NCBI GenBank assembly: GCA_029055345.1
Contig: JAIDDJ010000032.1
Location: forward strand, 62,001 to 126,000
Direction: 5' to 3'
Length of the DNA: 64,000 nucleotides
Origin: Muribaculaceae bacterium
GTDB taxonomy: Bacteria > Bacteroidota > Bacteroidia > Bacteroidales > Muribaculaceae
Below the pieces are notes generated by a model. That model searched no databases. It was given only the letters and a program-made list of their open reading frames with translations, and was not told the origin of the DNA. Both the position numbers and the translations under genes were made by a program. The stretch's first letter is position 1; each line of letters begins with the position of its first letter. Shown here piece after piece: positions 37,458-50,202 of this stretch.

Positions 37458-38987
37458 ATGAAGGCATTAATAAGCGTAAGCGATAAAAACGGCGTGGTGG
37501 AATTCGCCAAAGCATTGAAAGAATTAGGGTGGGAAATCATCGCTACCGGTGGCACGAAAAAACTCCTGATAGAGAGTGGCCTTGAAGTGACCGGTATCAG
37601 TGAAATCACAGGATTCCCTGAAATATGCGGGGGACGTGTCAAGACGTTACACCCCAAAGTTCATGGAGCGCTGCTGGGGCGTCGTGACGTGGAGAGCGAT
37701 ATGGCCCAGCTCGCCGAGAACGGAATCGGACTCATCGACCTCGTTTGTGTCAACCTTTATCCTTTTGAAGCCACTGTGGCAAAACCAGACGTGACACTCG
37801 AGGACGCTATCGAACATATCGATATAGGGGGACCTTCAATGCTCCGGTCTGCGGCTAAAAACTGTAAAAGCGTAACCGTGGTGTGCGAACCTCAGGACTA
37901 TGCTAAAGTCATTGATGAAATTCGCGCTCATGGCAATACCACGGAGCAGACTCGTCTTCGTCTTTCAGCAAAAGCATACACCCACACCGCGCTTTATGAC
38001 AGCCACATCGCCGAATATATGCGTCGGGTTGCAGGGTTGCCGGAGAAATTGTTTCTCGCTTTCGATGAAGTTCAGGCCCTCAGGTACGGGGAGAATCCGC
38101 ACCAGCAGGCAAAATTCTATCGCACCGATAAGGAGTATTCCTATAGCGTCGCTACTGCACGCCAACTTCAGGGAAAAGAGCTCTCCTACAATAATATCCA
38201 GGATGCCAATGCGGCTTTGGAGATTGTCAGCGAATTTGAGGCTCCTTTCTGTGTAGGTCTCAAGCATATGAATCCTTGCGGAGCTGCCGTTGGAGCGGAT
38301 GTGCTCGATGCCTGGACTCGCGCTTATGAAGCCGACAAGGTAAGCATTTACGGCGGTATCGTGGCGTTCAATCGCCCTGTTACAGGTGAGGTTGCGCTGC
38401 AGATGAAGCCTATTTTCCTTGAAATAGTAATGGCTCCGGAATTCACTCCTGAAGCTATGGAAGTGTTTTCGAAGAAAAAGAATCTGCGCGTGCTTGAAGT
38501 TAAAATGGACGTGCGCGGAGAAAAGCGTCCGGCATATGTCGGCGTAACCGGAGGTATGCTCGTGCAGGATGCAGACACTGAATGCGTTGAAATCACGGAA
38601 GCTATGTGTGTCACCGAACGCAAGCCGGATGCTCGCGAACTCGCTGATATGGACTTCGGCTGGAAAATAGTGAAACACGTTAAATCTAATGCCATTGTCG
38701 TGGTCAAGGACGGCGCTACACTCGGAGTCGGTGCCGGACAGATGAATCGTGTGGGCTCGGCCACTATCGCCCTTGAGGAAGCTAAGGCGGCCGGAGCAAC
38801 AGAAGGGCTCGTGCTTTGCTCAGATGGATTCCTGCCTTTTGACGATACTGTGGAGCAGGCTTCACGCTATGGAGTCTCTGCAATTGTGCAGCCGGGCGGA
38901 AGTATCCGCGATGAGGATTCGATTAAGAAAGCAAATGAAAAGGGCATCACGATGCTCTTCACCGGAATGCGTCATTTCAAACACTAA
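37458..38987 (+). CDS. purH: bifunctional AICAR transformylase / IMP cyclohydrolase
   Basis: A 509-residue bifunctional enzyme catalysing the last two steps to IMP using 10-formyl-THF. The N-terminal cyclohydrolase domain has ALISVSDKNGVVEFAKAL, IATGGTKKLL and GGRVKTLHPKVHGALLGRR. The C-terminal transformylase domain has LRYGENPHQQAKFY, LSYNNIQDANAAL, GLKHMNPCGAA and SDGFLPFDDTVEQA. The formyl donor can come from folD two genes downstream. The stop codon shares a base with the first purD ATG (TAATG). Confidence 0.97.
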   Translation: MKALISVSDKNGVVEFAKALKELGWEIIATGGTKKLLIESGLEVTGISEITGFPEICGGRVKTLHPKVHGALLGRRDVESDMAQLAENGIGLIDLVCVNLYPFEATVAKPDVTLEDAIEHIDIGGPSMLRSAAKNCKSVTVVCEPQDYAKVIDEIRAHGNTTEQTRLRLSAKAYTHTALYDSHIAEYMRRVAGLPEKLFLAFDEVQALRYGENPHQQAKFYRTDKEYSYSVATARQLQGKELSYNNIQDANAALEIVSEFEAPFCVGLKHMNPCGAAVGADVLDAWTRAYEADKVSIYGGIVAFNRPVTGEVALQMKPIFLEIVMAPEFTPEAMEVFSKKKNLRVLEVKMDVRGEKRPAYVGVTGGMLVQDADTECVEITEAMCVTERKPDARELADMDFGWKIVKHVKSNAIVVVKDGATLGVGAGQMNRVGSATIALEEAKAAGATEGLVLCSDGFLPFDDTVEQASRYGVSAIVQPGGSIRDEDSIKKANEKGITMLFTGMRHFKH

Positions 38988-40234
38988 TGAAGATGTCAAA
39001 GAAAGTTCTTGTAATCGGTGGCGGGGGCCGTTGTCATGCTATGGTCGACAGCCTGTCGCGCTCGCCCCACGTTTCAAAAATATTTTGTGCTCCCGGGAAT
39101 GGAGGAATTTCCGCACAGGCTGAATGCGTGCCTATTCCCGTATCAGACATTGACGGCCTTCTTGAATTTGCTAAATCAGAGGGCATAGATCTGACCATTG
39201 TCGGCCCGGAGGCATCTTTGGCTCTCGGAATCGTGGATACTTTCCGCAAAGCCGGATTGAAGATTTTCGGCCCTACGAAAGCCGCTGCTAAAATCGAAAG
39301 CTCCAAGGAATATGCAAAAGACCTGATGGCGCGCCATGGCGTGCCTACAGCCGCTTACCGCACTTTTGACAATTTCGATGAGGCACTTGCATACGTTAAG
39401 GCAGGTCCCATTCCGGTAGTAATCAAATATGACGGTCTGGCAGCCGGAAAAGGCGTTGTAGTGGCCCTTACACTTAAGGAAGCCGAGGATGCGCTCAAGG
39501 ATATGCTGCTTAACGAAGCGTTCGGCAAAGGACGTGTGGTTATCGAGGAATTCCTTGACGGACCCGAATTTTCTTTCATGTGTCTGGTCAACGGTCGCAA
39601 ACTCTATCCTCTGGCCATCGCGCGCGACCACAAGCGGGCATATAACCATGATATGGGCCCCAATACCGGTGGTATGGGAGCCTTTTCGCCTGTGCCTTTT
39701 GTTACTGAGGAAATAAAGAATCGCGCCCTGGAAACTATCCTGCAGCCCGTGGCGGATGCCATGGTCGATGAAGGAGTGCCCTTCACTGGCGTCCTTTATG
39801 GTGGCCTTATTCTTCATAAAGGCGAACCTAAAGTTATTGAATTCAATGCCCGGTTCGGCGACCCTGAAACGGAAGTGGTGCTTCCACGACTCAAAAGTGA
39901 CCTCTACGAACTCATTGATGCCGCTGTGGAGGGGAAGGAGTTTAACCCCGAATGGCGTCCGGAGACTGTGCTCGGAGTGGTGATGGCTGCAAAGGGATAT
40001 CCCGGCAAATATGAGAAGGGACACGTGATTCATGGTCTCGACAAAGTGTCTAATAAAGTCTATCATATGGGCACTTCCATCCGTGATGGAAAGACACTCA
40101 GTGTCGGAGGTCGCGTGCTGATGGTTCTTGGTGAAGGGAATGACCTTGCCGAGGCTCAGAAATCAGCCTATACTGATGTGATAAAAATCGATTGTGACGG
40201 ACTTTTCAACCGTAACGATATCGGCAACCTTTAA
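38987..40234 (+). CDS. purD: phosphoribosylamine-glycine ligase (GAR synthetase)
   Basis: This 415-residue ATP-grasp ligase joins phosphoribosylamine and glycine. Recognisable segments are VLVIGGGGRCHAMVDSL, APGNGGISAQAECV, PVVIKYDGLAAGKGVVVA, MCLVNGRKLYPLAIARDHKR, GPNTGGMGAFSPVPF and VIEFNARFGDPETEVVLPRL. The normally strict N-terminal GGGGREHA reads GGGGRCHA here, an unusual Glu-to-Cys change. Translation may start at 38987, overlapping purH by one base, or at ATG 38993 (MSKKVLVIGGGG), which fits the family better. Confidence 0.95.
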   Translation: MKMSKKVLVIGGGGRCHAMVDSLSRSPHVSKIFCAPGNGGISAQAECVPIPVSDIDGLLEFAKSEGIDLTIVGPEASLALGIVDTFRKAGLKIFGPTKAAAKIESSKEYAKDLMARHGVPTAAYRTFDNFDEALAYVKAGPIPVVIKYDGLAAGKGVVVALTLKEAEDALKDMLLNEAFGKGRVVIEEFLDGPEFSFMCLVNGRKLYPLAIARDHKRAYNHDMGPNTGGMGAFSPVPFVTEEIKNRALETILQPVADAMVDEGVPFTGVLYGGLILHKGEPKVIEFNARFGDPETEVVLPRLKSDLYELIDAAVEGKEFNPEWRPETVLGVVMAAKGYPGKYEKGHVIHGLDKVSNKVYHMGTSIRDGKTLSVGGRVLMVLGEGNDLAEAQKSAYTDVIKIDCDGLFNRNDIGNL

Positions 40235-40257
40235 AACCGGTGTGAAAACTATTTCTT

Positions 40258-41127
40258 ATGGCAGAAGCAACAATAATCAGTGGCAAAGATCTCGCCCGTA
40301 AAATCAAGGAAGATATTGCGGCTCGCGTTCCGGCTCTCGTGGAAAAATATGGACGCGCCCCTCATCTGGCAGTAATACTCGTAGGAGAGGATCCGGCCAG
40401 TCAGTCATATGTAAAATCCAAAGGCAAGGATGCCGAGCAGGTCGGCTTCAAGAGCACGACCATCCGGCTTCCCGAAGAGACAAGCGAAGAGAAACTTCTC
40501 GATATAATAGCCGGCCTTAACGCTGATGATGATGTAGACGGCATTCTCGTGCAGCTCCCGGTGCCCGCGCATATTGATGAAGACCGCGTGATTGAGGCTA
40601 TTTCTCATGAAAAGGATGTCGATGGCTTCCATCCGGCCAATGTGGCCGCTCTTTGGCAGAAAAGACCTTGCGCGTATCCCTGCACGCCCAAGGGTGTTAT
40701 CAGGATGCTCGATGAGGCCGGCGTGGATATCCAGGGTAAACGCGCCGTGGTGATTGGCCGCAGCAATATTGTCGGTCTTCCCATGGCAAAGATGCTTCTG
40801 GACCGCAATGCAACTGTGACAGTAGCTCATAGCCGCACGAAAAATCTCCCCGAAGTGACACGCGAGGCGGATATTCTTGTGGCCGCTGTAGGGAAGCTGA
40901 GAATGGTGACCGCAGATATGGTCGCCCCAGGTGCTGTCGTGATTGATGTCGGTGTAAACAGAGACCCTGAAACCGGTAAACTCGCCGGCGATGTCGATTA
41001 TGAGCCCGTGAGCCGCATTGCATCAGTGATTACTCCGGTTCCGGGCGGTGTCGGTCCTATGACGCGCGCTTGCCTGATGGAGAACACCCTCGAGTGCTAC
41101 CTTAAGGCTATGGAAAAGCATTCTTAA
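40258..41127 (+). CDS. folD: methylenetetrahydrofolate dehydrogenase / cyclohydrolase
   Basis: A 289-residue bifunctional enzyme interconverting 5,10-methylene-THF and 10-formyl-THF, the donor for PurH. Catalytic Y51 and K55 lie in SYVKSKGKDAEQVG; further motifs are DGILVQLPVPAHID, KDVDGFHPANVAAL, PCTPKGVIRMLDEAG, VVIGRSNIVGLPMAKML and TPVPGGVGPMTRACLMENT. Placement inside the purine operon fits supply of one-carbon units. Confidence 0.97.
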   Translation: MAEATIISGKDLARKIKEDIAARVPALVEKYGRAPHLAVILVGEDPASQSYVKSKGKDAEQVGFKSTTIRLPEETSEEKLLDIIAGLNADDDVDGILVQLPVPAHIDEDRVIEAISHEKDVDGFHPANVAALWQKRPCAYPCTPKGVIRMLDEAGVDIQGKRAVVIGRSNIVGLPMAKMLLDRNATVTVAHSRTKNLPEVTREADILVAAVGKLRMVTADMVAPGAVVIDVGVNRDPETGKLAGDVDYEPVSRIASVITPVPGGVGPMTRACLMENTLECYLKAMEKHS

Positions 41128-41160
41128 TTAGTTTATATCAGTTACCTTCAAATATTTATT

Positions 41161-42456
41161 ATGATTGATAGATATTCCCGCCCGCAGATGCGAGCCATCT
41201 GGACAGAGGAAAATAAATTCAACGCTTATCTCAAGGTAGAGATTCTCGCCGCCGAGGCATGGCGTGAACTGGGAGTGGTTCCCCCCGAAGATATTGAAAA
41301 GCTATGGGCCAACGCCACTTTCAATATCGACAGGATAAAGGAAATAGAGCTGCAGACCCGCCATGACATTGTGGCATTCACCCGCGCCGTCAGCGAATCG
41401 CTCGGAGAAGAACGCAAATGGGTGCATTACGGTCTCACTTCGACCGATGTTGTCGATACGGCCAACGGCTATCTGCTCAAGCAGGCAAATGACATTCTAC
41501 GCGCCGATCTCTTGGAATTCACTGAAATGCTTCGGAGGCAAGCGCTTAAATATAAATATACACCCTGCATAGGCCGCACGCATGGCATTCACGCCGATAT
41601 CACTTCTTTCGGATTGAAATGGGTGCTCTGGCTCGCCGAGATGCTGCGCAACATCAAGCGTTTCGATGAAGCTGCAAGAGGCGTGGAAGTCGGCAAGATT
41701 TCGGGAGCGGTCGGCAACTTCGCAAACATTCCTCCTTTCGTACAGGATTATGTGTGTGAGAAACTCGGTATTTCGAGTGCCGATGTCTCTACACAGGTTA
41801 TCCAGCGCGACCGACATGCTTATTATCTCGCCACAATCGCTCTGATAGGCGCATCAATCGAACAGATGGCCACTGAAATCAGAGGTCTGCAACGGACCGA
41901 GGTCCATGAAGTGGAAGAAGCCTTCGGTAAAGGACAGAAGGGCTCGAGCGCAATGCCTCACAAGCGTAATCCTATTGGCTCGGAAAATATGTGCGGCTGC
42001 GCCCGCGTGCTGCGCGGATACATGGCTACTGCTTATGAGAACGTGGCTCTATGGCACGAACGCGACATTTCGCATTCCGCAACCGAGAGGATAATCCTGC
42101 CCGATGCGACCATGCTGCTCGACTATATGCTCAACCGAATGGGCAATATCCTTGGAAACCTAACTGTGTTCGAGGATAAAATGAAAGCTGACATCTATCT
42201 GACCAATGGAGTAATCTTCGCTCAGCGTGTAATGAACGCTCTGATAGCCAAAGGTTTCGCCCGTGAAAAAGCTTATGATACGGTGCAGCCGGTTGCTATG
42301 GCGGCAATGGCTCAGGGGCTTCCTTATATCGATCTGCTGCGTGAAAACCCAGTGATTAAGGAGAATCTTTCCGAAAAGGAACTCGAAGACTGCTTCACTC
42401 TCGACTATTATATGAAGAACGTGGATTACATCTTCGACCGCAACGGAATTAAATAA
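41161..42456 (+). CDS. purB: adenylosuccinate lyase
   Basis: A 431-residue fumarase/aspartase-superfamily enzyme that splits SAICAR to AICAR and adenylosuccinate to AMP. The superfamily signature is KGSSAMPHKRNPIGSENM. Other features are the N-terminal DRYSRPQMRAIWTEENKF, VHYGLTSTDVVDTANG and IGRTHGIHADITSFGLK (catalytic His region). It works in both the common purine path and the AMP branch, next to purA. Confidence 0.97.
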   Translation: MIDRYSRPQMRAIWTEENKFNAYLKVEILAAEAWRELGVVPPEDIEKLWANATFNIDRIKEIELQTRHDIVAFTRAVSESLGEERKWVHYGLTSTDVVDTANGYLLKQANDILRADLLEFTEMLRRQALKYKYTPCIGRTHGIHADITSFGLKWVLWLAEMLRNIKRFDEAARGVEVGKISGAVGNFANIPPFVQDYVCEKLGISSADVSTQVIQRDRHAYYLATIALIGASIEQMATEIRGLQRTEVHEVEEAFGKGQKGSSAMPHKRNPIGSENMCGCARVLRGYMATAYENVALWHERDISHSATERIILPDATMLLDYMLNRMGNILGNLTVFEDKMKADIYLTNGVIFAQRVMNALIAKGFAREKAYDTVQPVAMAAMAQGLPYIDLLRENPVIKENLSEKELEDCFTLDYYMKNVDYIFDRNGIK

Positions 42457-42483
42457 TTAAGAAACAACATCATACGATTCAAT

Positions 42484-45271
<2,788 letters not shown>

Positions 45272-45278
45272 GACTCTA

Positions 45279-46805
45279 ATGGAAAAAATTCTTATTCTGG
45301 ATTTCGGGTCGCAATATACTCAGCTTATTGCCCGTCGCGTGCGTGAACTGAATGTCTATTGCGAAATTCATCCTTTCAACAAAATGCCTGAGATTGACCC
45401 GGATGTCAAGGGCGTGATTCTTTCAGGAAGTCCTGCTTCAGTGCGCGATGAAGAGGCTCCCAAGCCGGACCTTTCTGCAATTAAGGGAAACCTTCCGCTT
45501 CTCGGCGTATGCTATGGCGCGCAGTATTTAGCAATGGCATATGGAGGCGAGGTGGAAGGCGCTCCCAGTCGTGAGTACGGCAGAGCCATGCTTACTGTAA
45601 CTGCACCGGAAGACCCACTGATGAAAGGGCTTCCCTCCCCTACTCAAGTATGGATGTCGCATGGTGACACTATCACCCGCGTACCGGCCAACTACGAGAT
45701 TATCGGCTCTACATCGAATGTGCGTGTGGCTGCATATCATATCGGTGGCGAATTGACCTGGGGCATTCAGTTCCACCCAGAAGTGTTCCATTCGACCGAT
45801 GGCCCGAAACTGCTCTCTAATTTTGTGCTCGACATCTGCGGATGCTCCGGCACATGGAGTCCGGCCTCTTTTATCGACTCAACCGTGGCTGAACTCAAAG
45901 CCAAAATCGGTGACGACAAGGTGATTCTCGGACTCTCCGGCGGAGTTGACTCCACAGTTGCAGCCGTTCTGCTCAATAAAGCTATCGGGAAAAATCTATA
46001 CTGCATTTTCGTAAATAACGGTCTTCTCCGCGCAAATGAATTTGAAGACGTTCTCGCCTCTTACAAAGGAATGGGATTAAATGTCAGAGGCGTCGATGCA
46101 AGTGAACGTTTCTATGCCGACCTCAAGGGCGTGACCGACCCGGAGAAAAAACGTAAGATTATCGGACGCGACTTCGTGGAGGTGTTCAATGAGGAAGCCC
46201 GGAAGGTGGAAGGTGCTCGTTGGTTGGGCCAGGGCACTATATATCCGGATGTGATAGAAAGCTGCTCGGTAAAGGGCCCGTCGGCTACTATTAAATCGCA
46301 CCATAACGTCGGAGGACTACCCGAGGAGATGAACCTTAAGGTGGTCGAGCCCCTGCGTTTGCTTTTCAAAGATGAAGTGCGCCGCGTAGGCCGGGCTCTC
46401 GGAATCGATCAGAATCTTCTTGGACGTCATCCTTTCCCGGGGCCCGGTCTGGGAATCCGTATTCTCGGTGAAGTCACCGGTGAGAAGGTTAGGATTCTTC
46501 AACAGGCCGACAAGATTTTCATTGACAACTTGCGCGAATCCGGATGGTATGATAAAGTGTGGCAGGCCGGCGTAATGCTCCTTCCTGTGCAGAGTGTCGG
46601 AGTAATGGGCGATGAACGGACCTACGAAAGCTGTTGCGCGCTGCGCGCTGTAATTTCCACCGATGGCATGACCGCCGATTGGGTTCACCTGCCTTACGAA
46701 CTGCTCGCTAAAGTAAGCAACGAAATCATCAACAAGGTTCGTGGAATCAACCGCGTTGTCTACGACATTTCCTCCAAACCACCGGCCACAATCGAGTGGG
46801 AATAA
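45279..46805 (+). CDS. guaA: GMP synthase (glutamine-hydrolysing)
   Basis: A 508-residue enzyme aminating XMP to GMP. The N-terminal class-I glutaminase has nucleophile C78 in [11 protein letters not shown] and [11 protein letters not shown]. The ATP pyrophosphatase domain has the PP-loop [15 protein letters not shown] at about 217-231, and the C-terminal dimerisation domain ends KPPATIEWE. It follows guaB by seven bases and is the last gene of the purine operon, followed by a strong terminator hairpin. Confidence 0.98.
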   Translation: MEKILILDFGSQYTQLIARRVRELNVYCEIHPFNKMPEIDPDVKGVILSGSPASVRDEEAPKPDLSAIKGNLPLLGVCYGAQYLAMAYGGEVEGAPSREYGRAMLTVTAPEDPLMKGLPSPTQVWMSHGDTITRVPANYEIIGSTSNVRVAAYHIGGELTWGIQFHPEVFHSTDGPKLLSNFVLDICGCSGTWSPASFIDSTVAELKAKIGDDKVILGLSGGVDSTVAAVLLNKAIGKNLYCIFVNNGLLRANEFEDVLASYKGMGLNVRGVDASERFYADLKGVTDPEKKRKIIGRDFVEVFNEEARKVEGARWLGQGTIYPDVIESCSVKGPSATIKSHHNVGGLPEEMNLKVVEPLRLLFKDEVRRVGRALGIDQNLLGRHPFPGPGLGIRILGEVTGEKVRILQQADKIFIDNLRESGWYDKVWQAGVMLLPVQSVGVMGDERTYESCCALRAVISTDGMTADWVHLPYELLAKVSNEIINKVRGINRVVYDISSKPPATIEWE

Positions 46806-46837
46806 AAGCGAATTTCTATAATAAGCTTTCTCTACAA

Positions 46838-46885
46838 TTTCTGTCCGCCAAAGTATTTATATTTTTGACGGACAGAAAATTTTTA
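46838..46885 (+). terminator. terminator after guaA
   Basis: Arms TTTCTGTCCGCCAAA (46838-46852) and TTTGACGGACAGAAA (46864-46878) pair at 14 of 15 positions around an 11-base loop and are followed by ATTTTT. It closes the purine operon and separates it from the envelope gene cluster. Confidence 0.85.
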
Positions 46886-46948
46886 CGGATATCAGCAATA
46901 TTCAATTAATATTATCGGTCTTAATGATTAGAATTTCAAAATTTTAGT

Positions 46949-46956
46949 TAATTTTG
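46949..46956 (+). promoter_or_regulatory. -7 box of the envelope/caspase cluster
   Basis: TAATTTTG followed by CA matches the Bacteroidetes -7 box. No clear TTTG is found 19-20 bases upstream, so the promoter may be weak or need an activator. The leader to the lipoprotein ATG at 47042 would be about 80 bases. This box lies just before the long ORF drawn from 46961, arguing for the downstream start. Confidence 0.55.
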
Positions 46957-47041
46957 CACTTTGTTGCGAATTTCATTAATAAATTGCATAACAAAATTTT
47001 CCTATTTTCAGAAAATACTATTTCTAACTTATACCACGCGT

Positions 47042-48772
47042 ATGAAAAAATCTACTCTTTTGCTTGGCTGTGTTGCAGCAGTCGCTTTGGTGACGGGGTG
47101 TACGGATTCGGCTTATGACCTGTCGGATATCGATTCTACCACCGAAATCAAAATTAATAATCTCGCCATTCCAATTAATATGGAGGCTATTACTCTTGAC
47201 CAGATAATTGATGTCAAGGAAGGCGAGAGTCTTAAGGTTGTCAATGGGAAATATGCAGTGTCTGTGGATGGCTCTTTCTCTTCTGACCCCATAAAGATAA
47301 AAAACATCCATATCGCATCACCATCTATCGCCCCGACGATCACAACCCTGAATCAGGCCGGAGCACAATCTTCGATGCTGAAGGCTCCATCCGTGAATTT
47401 CGCTGTCCCTGAAGTCACCACCTCTTTCTCTTATTACGATGACGAGGTAGACCCGGCAGTTGTAGACATTACTTCCGCCAAAGTCTCAGATATGGTGCTG
47501 GCTATCAAGCTTTCGCTTCCGGAGCTCACATCTGTGATTGATGAAGTGATTATAAATCATCTTACTTTCGACCTGCCAAAAGGTCTTTCCGGTACCCCCT
47601 CCATGGGCTCCTACGATTCTTCCAAGGGCCTTCTTACAATCAATAATGTTAAGACTTCACCCGCCGGTCTCAATATCTCCCTCCCCATTTCGGAGATTGA
47701 TCTTGACGCAGCCGGGGCGATTTTTGATTCCGAAACACATACTTTCGACTTTCAGGGCGAAATTAAAATCACAGATGGTGAAATTGGAGTAGACCCGACC
47801 CGATTGTCAAATCCGACTTCTGTGCCAACCACAATCGATTTACGCGTTGACTATAACATGAGCGCTCTCGATGTCAATTCAATCTGCGGGCGCCTTCAGT
47901 ATGATGTCCCCGATTTTGTAATTCCTGATGTCGACTTGACGAATCTGCCTGATTTCCTGCGTCAGAAGGGTACGAACATCATCCTGAATAATCCTCAGAT
48001 ATATCTCTCACTCGATAATCCGTTATACGCGACTCATCTCTCGGCATCAACCGGGCTCACACTTACTGCAATCCGTGACGGACGTCCCACGAACGTATGC
48101 TCACTTTCCGAGCCGGTCAAAGTGGGGTCGGATAAAGGTGTCGGACCCTACAACTTCTGTCTCTCGCCTTATAAACCTGATTTCCTTGCAGGATTTGAAA
48201 ATGCTGAATATGTGAATTTCAAGACATTGGGGCACATTGTTGAAGGTGATGGTCTCCCCGAGGCAATCCATATCATCGCTGACGATCCTTCTTTCCCCGC
48301 GCAGGATGTCACCGACCTCAAAATCGGGTATGACTACGGCAGTATCAGCGGAAAATATAATTTCTACGCTCCGCTTGCCCTCGATGCCGGCTCAACAATT
48401 ACTTACAGCGACTCAGACACCGGCTGGGCGTCCGATGACCTCGATGACCTGACTATCGAGAATATCAGGATTACCGCTAACGTCACCACCGATGTCAATG
48501 CAGAGGTAATAGCCTCAGGCTCGCCCCTTGACAAGCAGGAATTGCCTATGGCCAACGTTAATGTATCTTCTGTCACGGTTCCGGCTAATGCTAAGGATTA
48601 CCCGATAGAAATAAATGTCACCGGAGATATAAAGGGAATCGACGGATTCCTTTATACGGTCAGGATTGCTGCCCCGGATGGTGAAAATGCCGACGCACTC
48701 GGCCCGGACCAGCAAATCAAACTGACTAACATTCGAGCTTATGCAACCGGCAAATATGTCACTAAACCGTAA
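47042..48772 (+). CDS. large outer-envelope lipoprotein of unknown function
   Basis: A 576-residue protein whose N-terminus MKKSTLLLGCVAAVALVTGC is a clear lipoprotein signal with lipobox VTGC. The mature start TDSAYDLSDIDSTTEIKI resembles a group of uncharacterised Bacteroidales lipoproteins that begin with a YDLSNID-like stretch. The rest is beta-strand rich, with many I/V-x-I/V alternations and proline-containing turns, suggesting several stacked beta domains; no catalytic motif is visible. The start is ATG 47042, since the 27 extra residues in the track lie in the leader. First gene of the nine-gene cluster, seven bases before the DUF5723-like gene. Confidence 0.75.
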   Translation: MKKSTLLLGCVAAVALVTGCTDSAYDLSDIDSTTEIKINNLAIPINMEAITLDQIIDVKEGESLKVVNGKYAVSVDGSFSSDPIKIKNIHIASPSIAPTITTLNQAGAQSSMLKAPSVNFAVPEVTTSFSYYDDEVDPAVVDITSAKVSDMVLAIKLSLPELTSVIDEVIINHLTFDLPKGLSGTPSMGSYDSSKGLLTINNVKTSPAGLNISLPISEIDLDAAGAIFDSETHTFDFQGEIKITDGEIGVDPTRLSNPTSVPTTIDLRVDYNMSALDVNSICGRLQYDVPDFVIPDVDLTNLPDFLRQKGTNIILNNPQIYLSLDNPLYATHLSASTGLTLTAIRDGRPTNVCSLSEPVKVGSDKGVGPYNFCLSPYKPDFLAGFENAEYVNFKTLGHIVEGDGLPEAIHIIADDPSFPAQDVTDLKIGYDYGSISGKYNFYAPLALDAGSTITYSDSDTGWASDDLDDLTIENIRITANVTTDVNAEVIASGSPLDKQELPMANVNVSSVTVPANAKDYPIEINVTGDIKGIDGFLYTVRIAAPDGENADALGPDQQIKLTNIRAYATGKYVTKP

Positions 48773-48779
48773 TTGATCA

Positions 48780-50159
48780 ATGAAAACTTATATAAAATAT
48801 ACCGGCGCTGCCCTTCTCGCGGCATGCGCTTTCTGCGGAGCTTCCGCTCAGAACACTTATTCCGGCTATTTCCTCGAGGGTTATGACTATCGTTACCAGA
48901 TGAACCCGGCCTTCGCCAACGAAAATAATTTCGTGGCTCTTCCGGCTCTCGGAAATCTCAATATCGGCGTTCAGGGAAATCTCCATCTCACCACCCTGCT
49001 TTACAATGTGGATGGAAAGACCTGTCTGTTCACAAATCCGGATGTGTCGGTAGGTAGCGTGATGGACAACGTAAGCTCCCACAATAAACTCGGATTCGAC
49101 ACAAAAATCGGAGTATTGTCAGGTGGCTTCAAAGCCTGGGGCGGATATAACACCGTCTCTATTAATGCGGTAGCCTCCGCTCATGTGGACCTTCCGGGCA
49201 GTCTGTTCAGCCTTCTGAAAGAGGGAATAAGCAATAAGACATATGATATATCCGACCTGCGTGCAAGTGCAAGAGGTTACGTTGAAATGGCTTTCGGCCA
49301 CTCCCGCGACCTCAGCAAATGGGTGCCCGGTCTGCGCGCCGGCGCTACCCTGAAGTTCCTTCTCGGTATGGGAAGCCTCGATGCCCGTTTCAATAAAGCT
49401 CATCTTACTCTCGGCGAAGATGGATGGACGGCTGTCACTAACGCAGATATATATGCCTCGGTGCCAGATCTGAAATTTAAGACAGAATATTCCGACAAGA
49501 CCGGTCGCGACTATGTCAGCGGTATCGATATGAACAGCTTCGGAGTGAACGGCTTCGGCCTCGGACTCGACCTCGGAGCAAGCTATAAGCTAAACGATGA
49601 CTGGGAGTTCTCTGCTGCAATCCTCGATATCGGCTTTATCAGCTATGGCGACACCCAGCTCGCTTCAACTCAGGGCGACCGCATTGTGGAGACCAATAAA
49701 TATATCTTCAATCCAAATGATGACGCCGACAACTCATTCTCTAAGGAATGGAAGAAAATGCGCGATGATATGCTCGAGCTCTATCAGCTTGACAATGTCG
49801 GCAAAGTGGGTGCTCAGACCTATTCACTCCGCACTACCCTCAACTTCGCGGCGCAATACACTTTCCCGCTTTACCGCAACCTCAAGTTCGGTCTCGTCAA
49901 TTCAACACGAATTGCCGGCCCCTTCACCTGCACTCAGTTCCGCCTGTCGGCCAACGTTGCTCCGGTGAAAGTCTTCTCCGCTAATGCGAATTTCGCTCTC
50001 GGAACTTATGGAGCCTCTTTCGGCTGGATGCTGAGCGTACATCCCAAATACTTCAGCCTGTTCCTCGGAATGGACCACACGCCCGGCAAGCTCGCCAAGC
50101 AGGGTGTCCCTCTGAACAGCAATCTTGAGGTGAATTTCGGTATAAATTTCCCCTTCTGA
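48780..50159 (+). CDS. DUF5723-like outer-membrane beta-barrel protein
   Basis: A 459-residue exported protein with signal peptide MKTYIKYTGAALLAACAFCGASAQ. The mature part begins with an MNPAFANENNFVALPALGNL stretch typical of Bacteroidetes proteins annotated as DUF5723, and continues as repeated amphipathic strands (GFGLGLDLGASYKL, WEFSAAILDIGFISYG), ending in FGINFPF with a terminal aromatic residue. It is probably an outer-membrane barrel of unknown function. It follows the lipoprotein by seven bases, so the two may form a surface complex. Confidence 0.7.
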   Translation: MKTYIKYTGAALLAACAFCGASAQNTYSGYFLEGYDYRYQMNPAFANENNFVALPALGNLNIGVQGNLHLTTLLYNVDGKTCLFTNPDVSVGSVMDNVSSHNKLGFDTKIGVLSGGFKAWGGYNTVSINAVASAHVDLPGSLFSLLKEGISNKTYDISDLRASARGYVEMAFGHSRDLSKWVPGLRAGATLKFLLGMGSLDARFNKAHLTLGEDGWTAVTNADIYASVPDLKFKTEYSDKTGRDYVSGIDMNSFGVNGFGLGLDLGASYKLNDDWEFSAAILDIGFISYGDTQLASTQGDRIVETNKYIFNPNDDADNSFSKEWKKMRDDMLELYQLDNVGKVGAQTYSLRTTLNFAAQYTFPLYRNLKFGLVNSTRIAGPFTCTQFRLSANVAPVKVFSANANFALGTYGASFGWMLSVHPKYFSLFLGMDHTPGKLAKQGVPLNSNLEVNFGINFPF

Positions 50160-50202
50160 CAATAGCCGGGAATCTTCAGGCAGAAAAATCAGGAAGAGCC
50201 GA

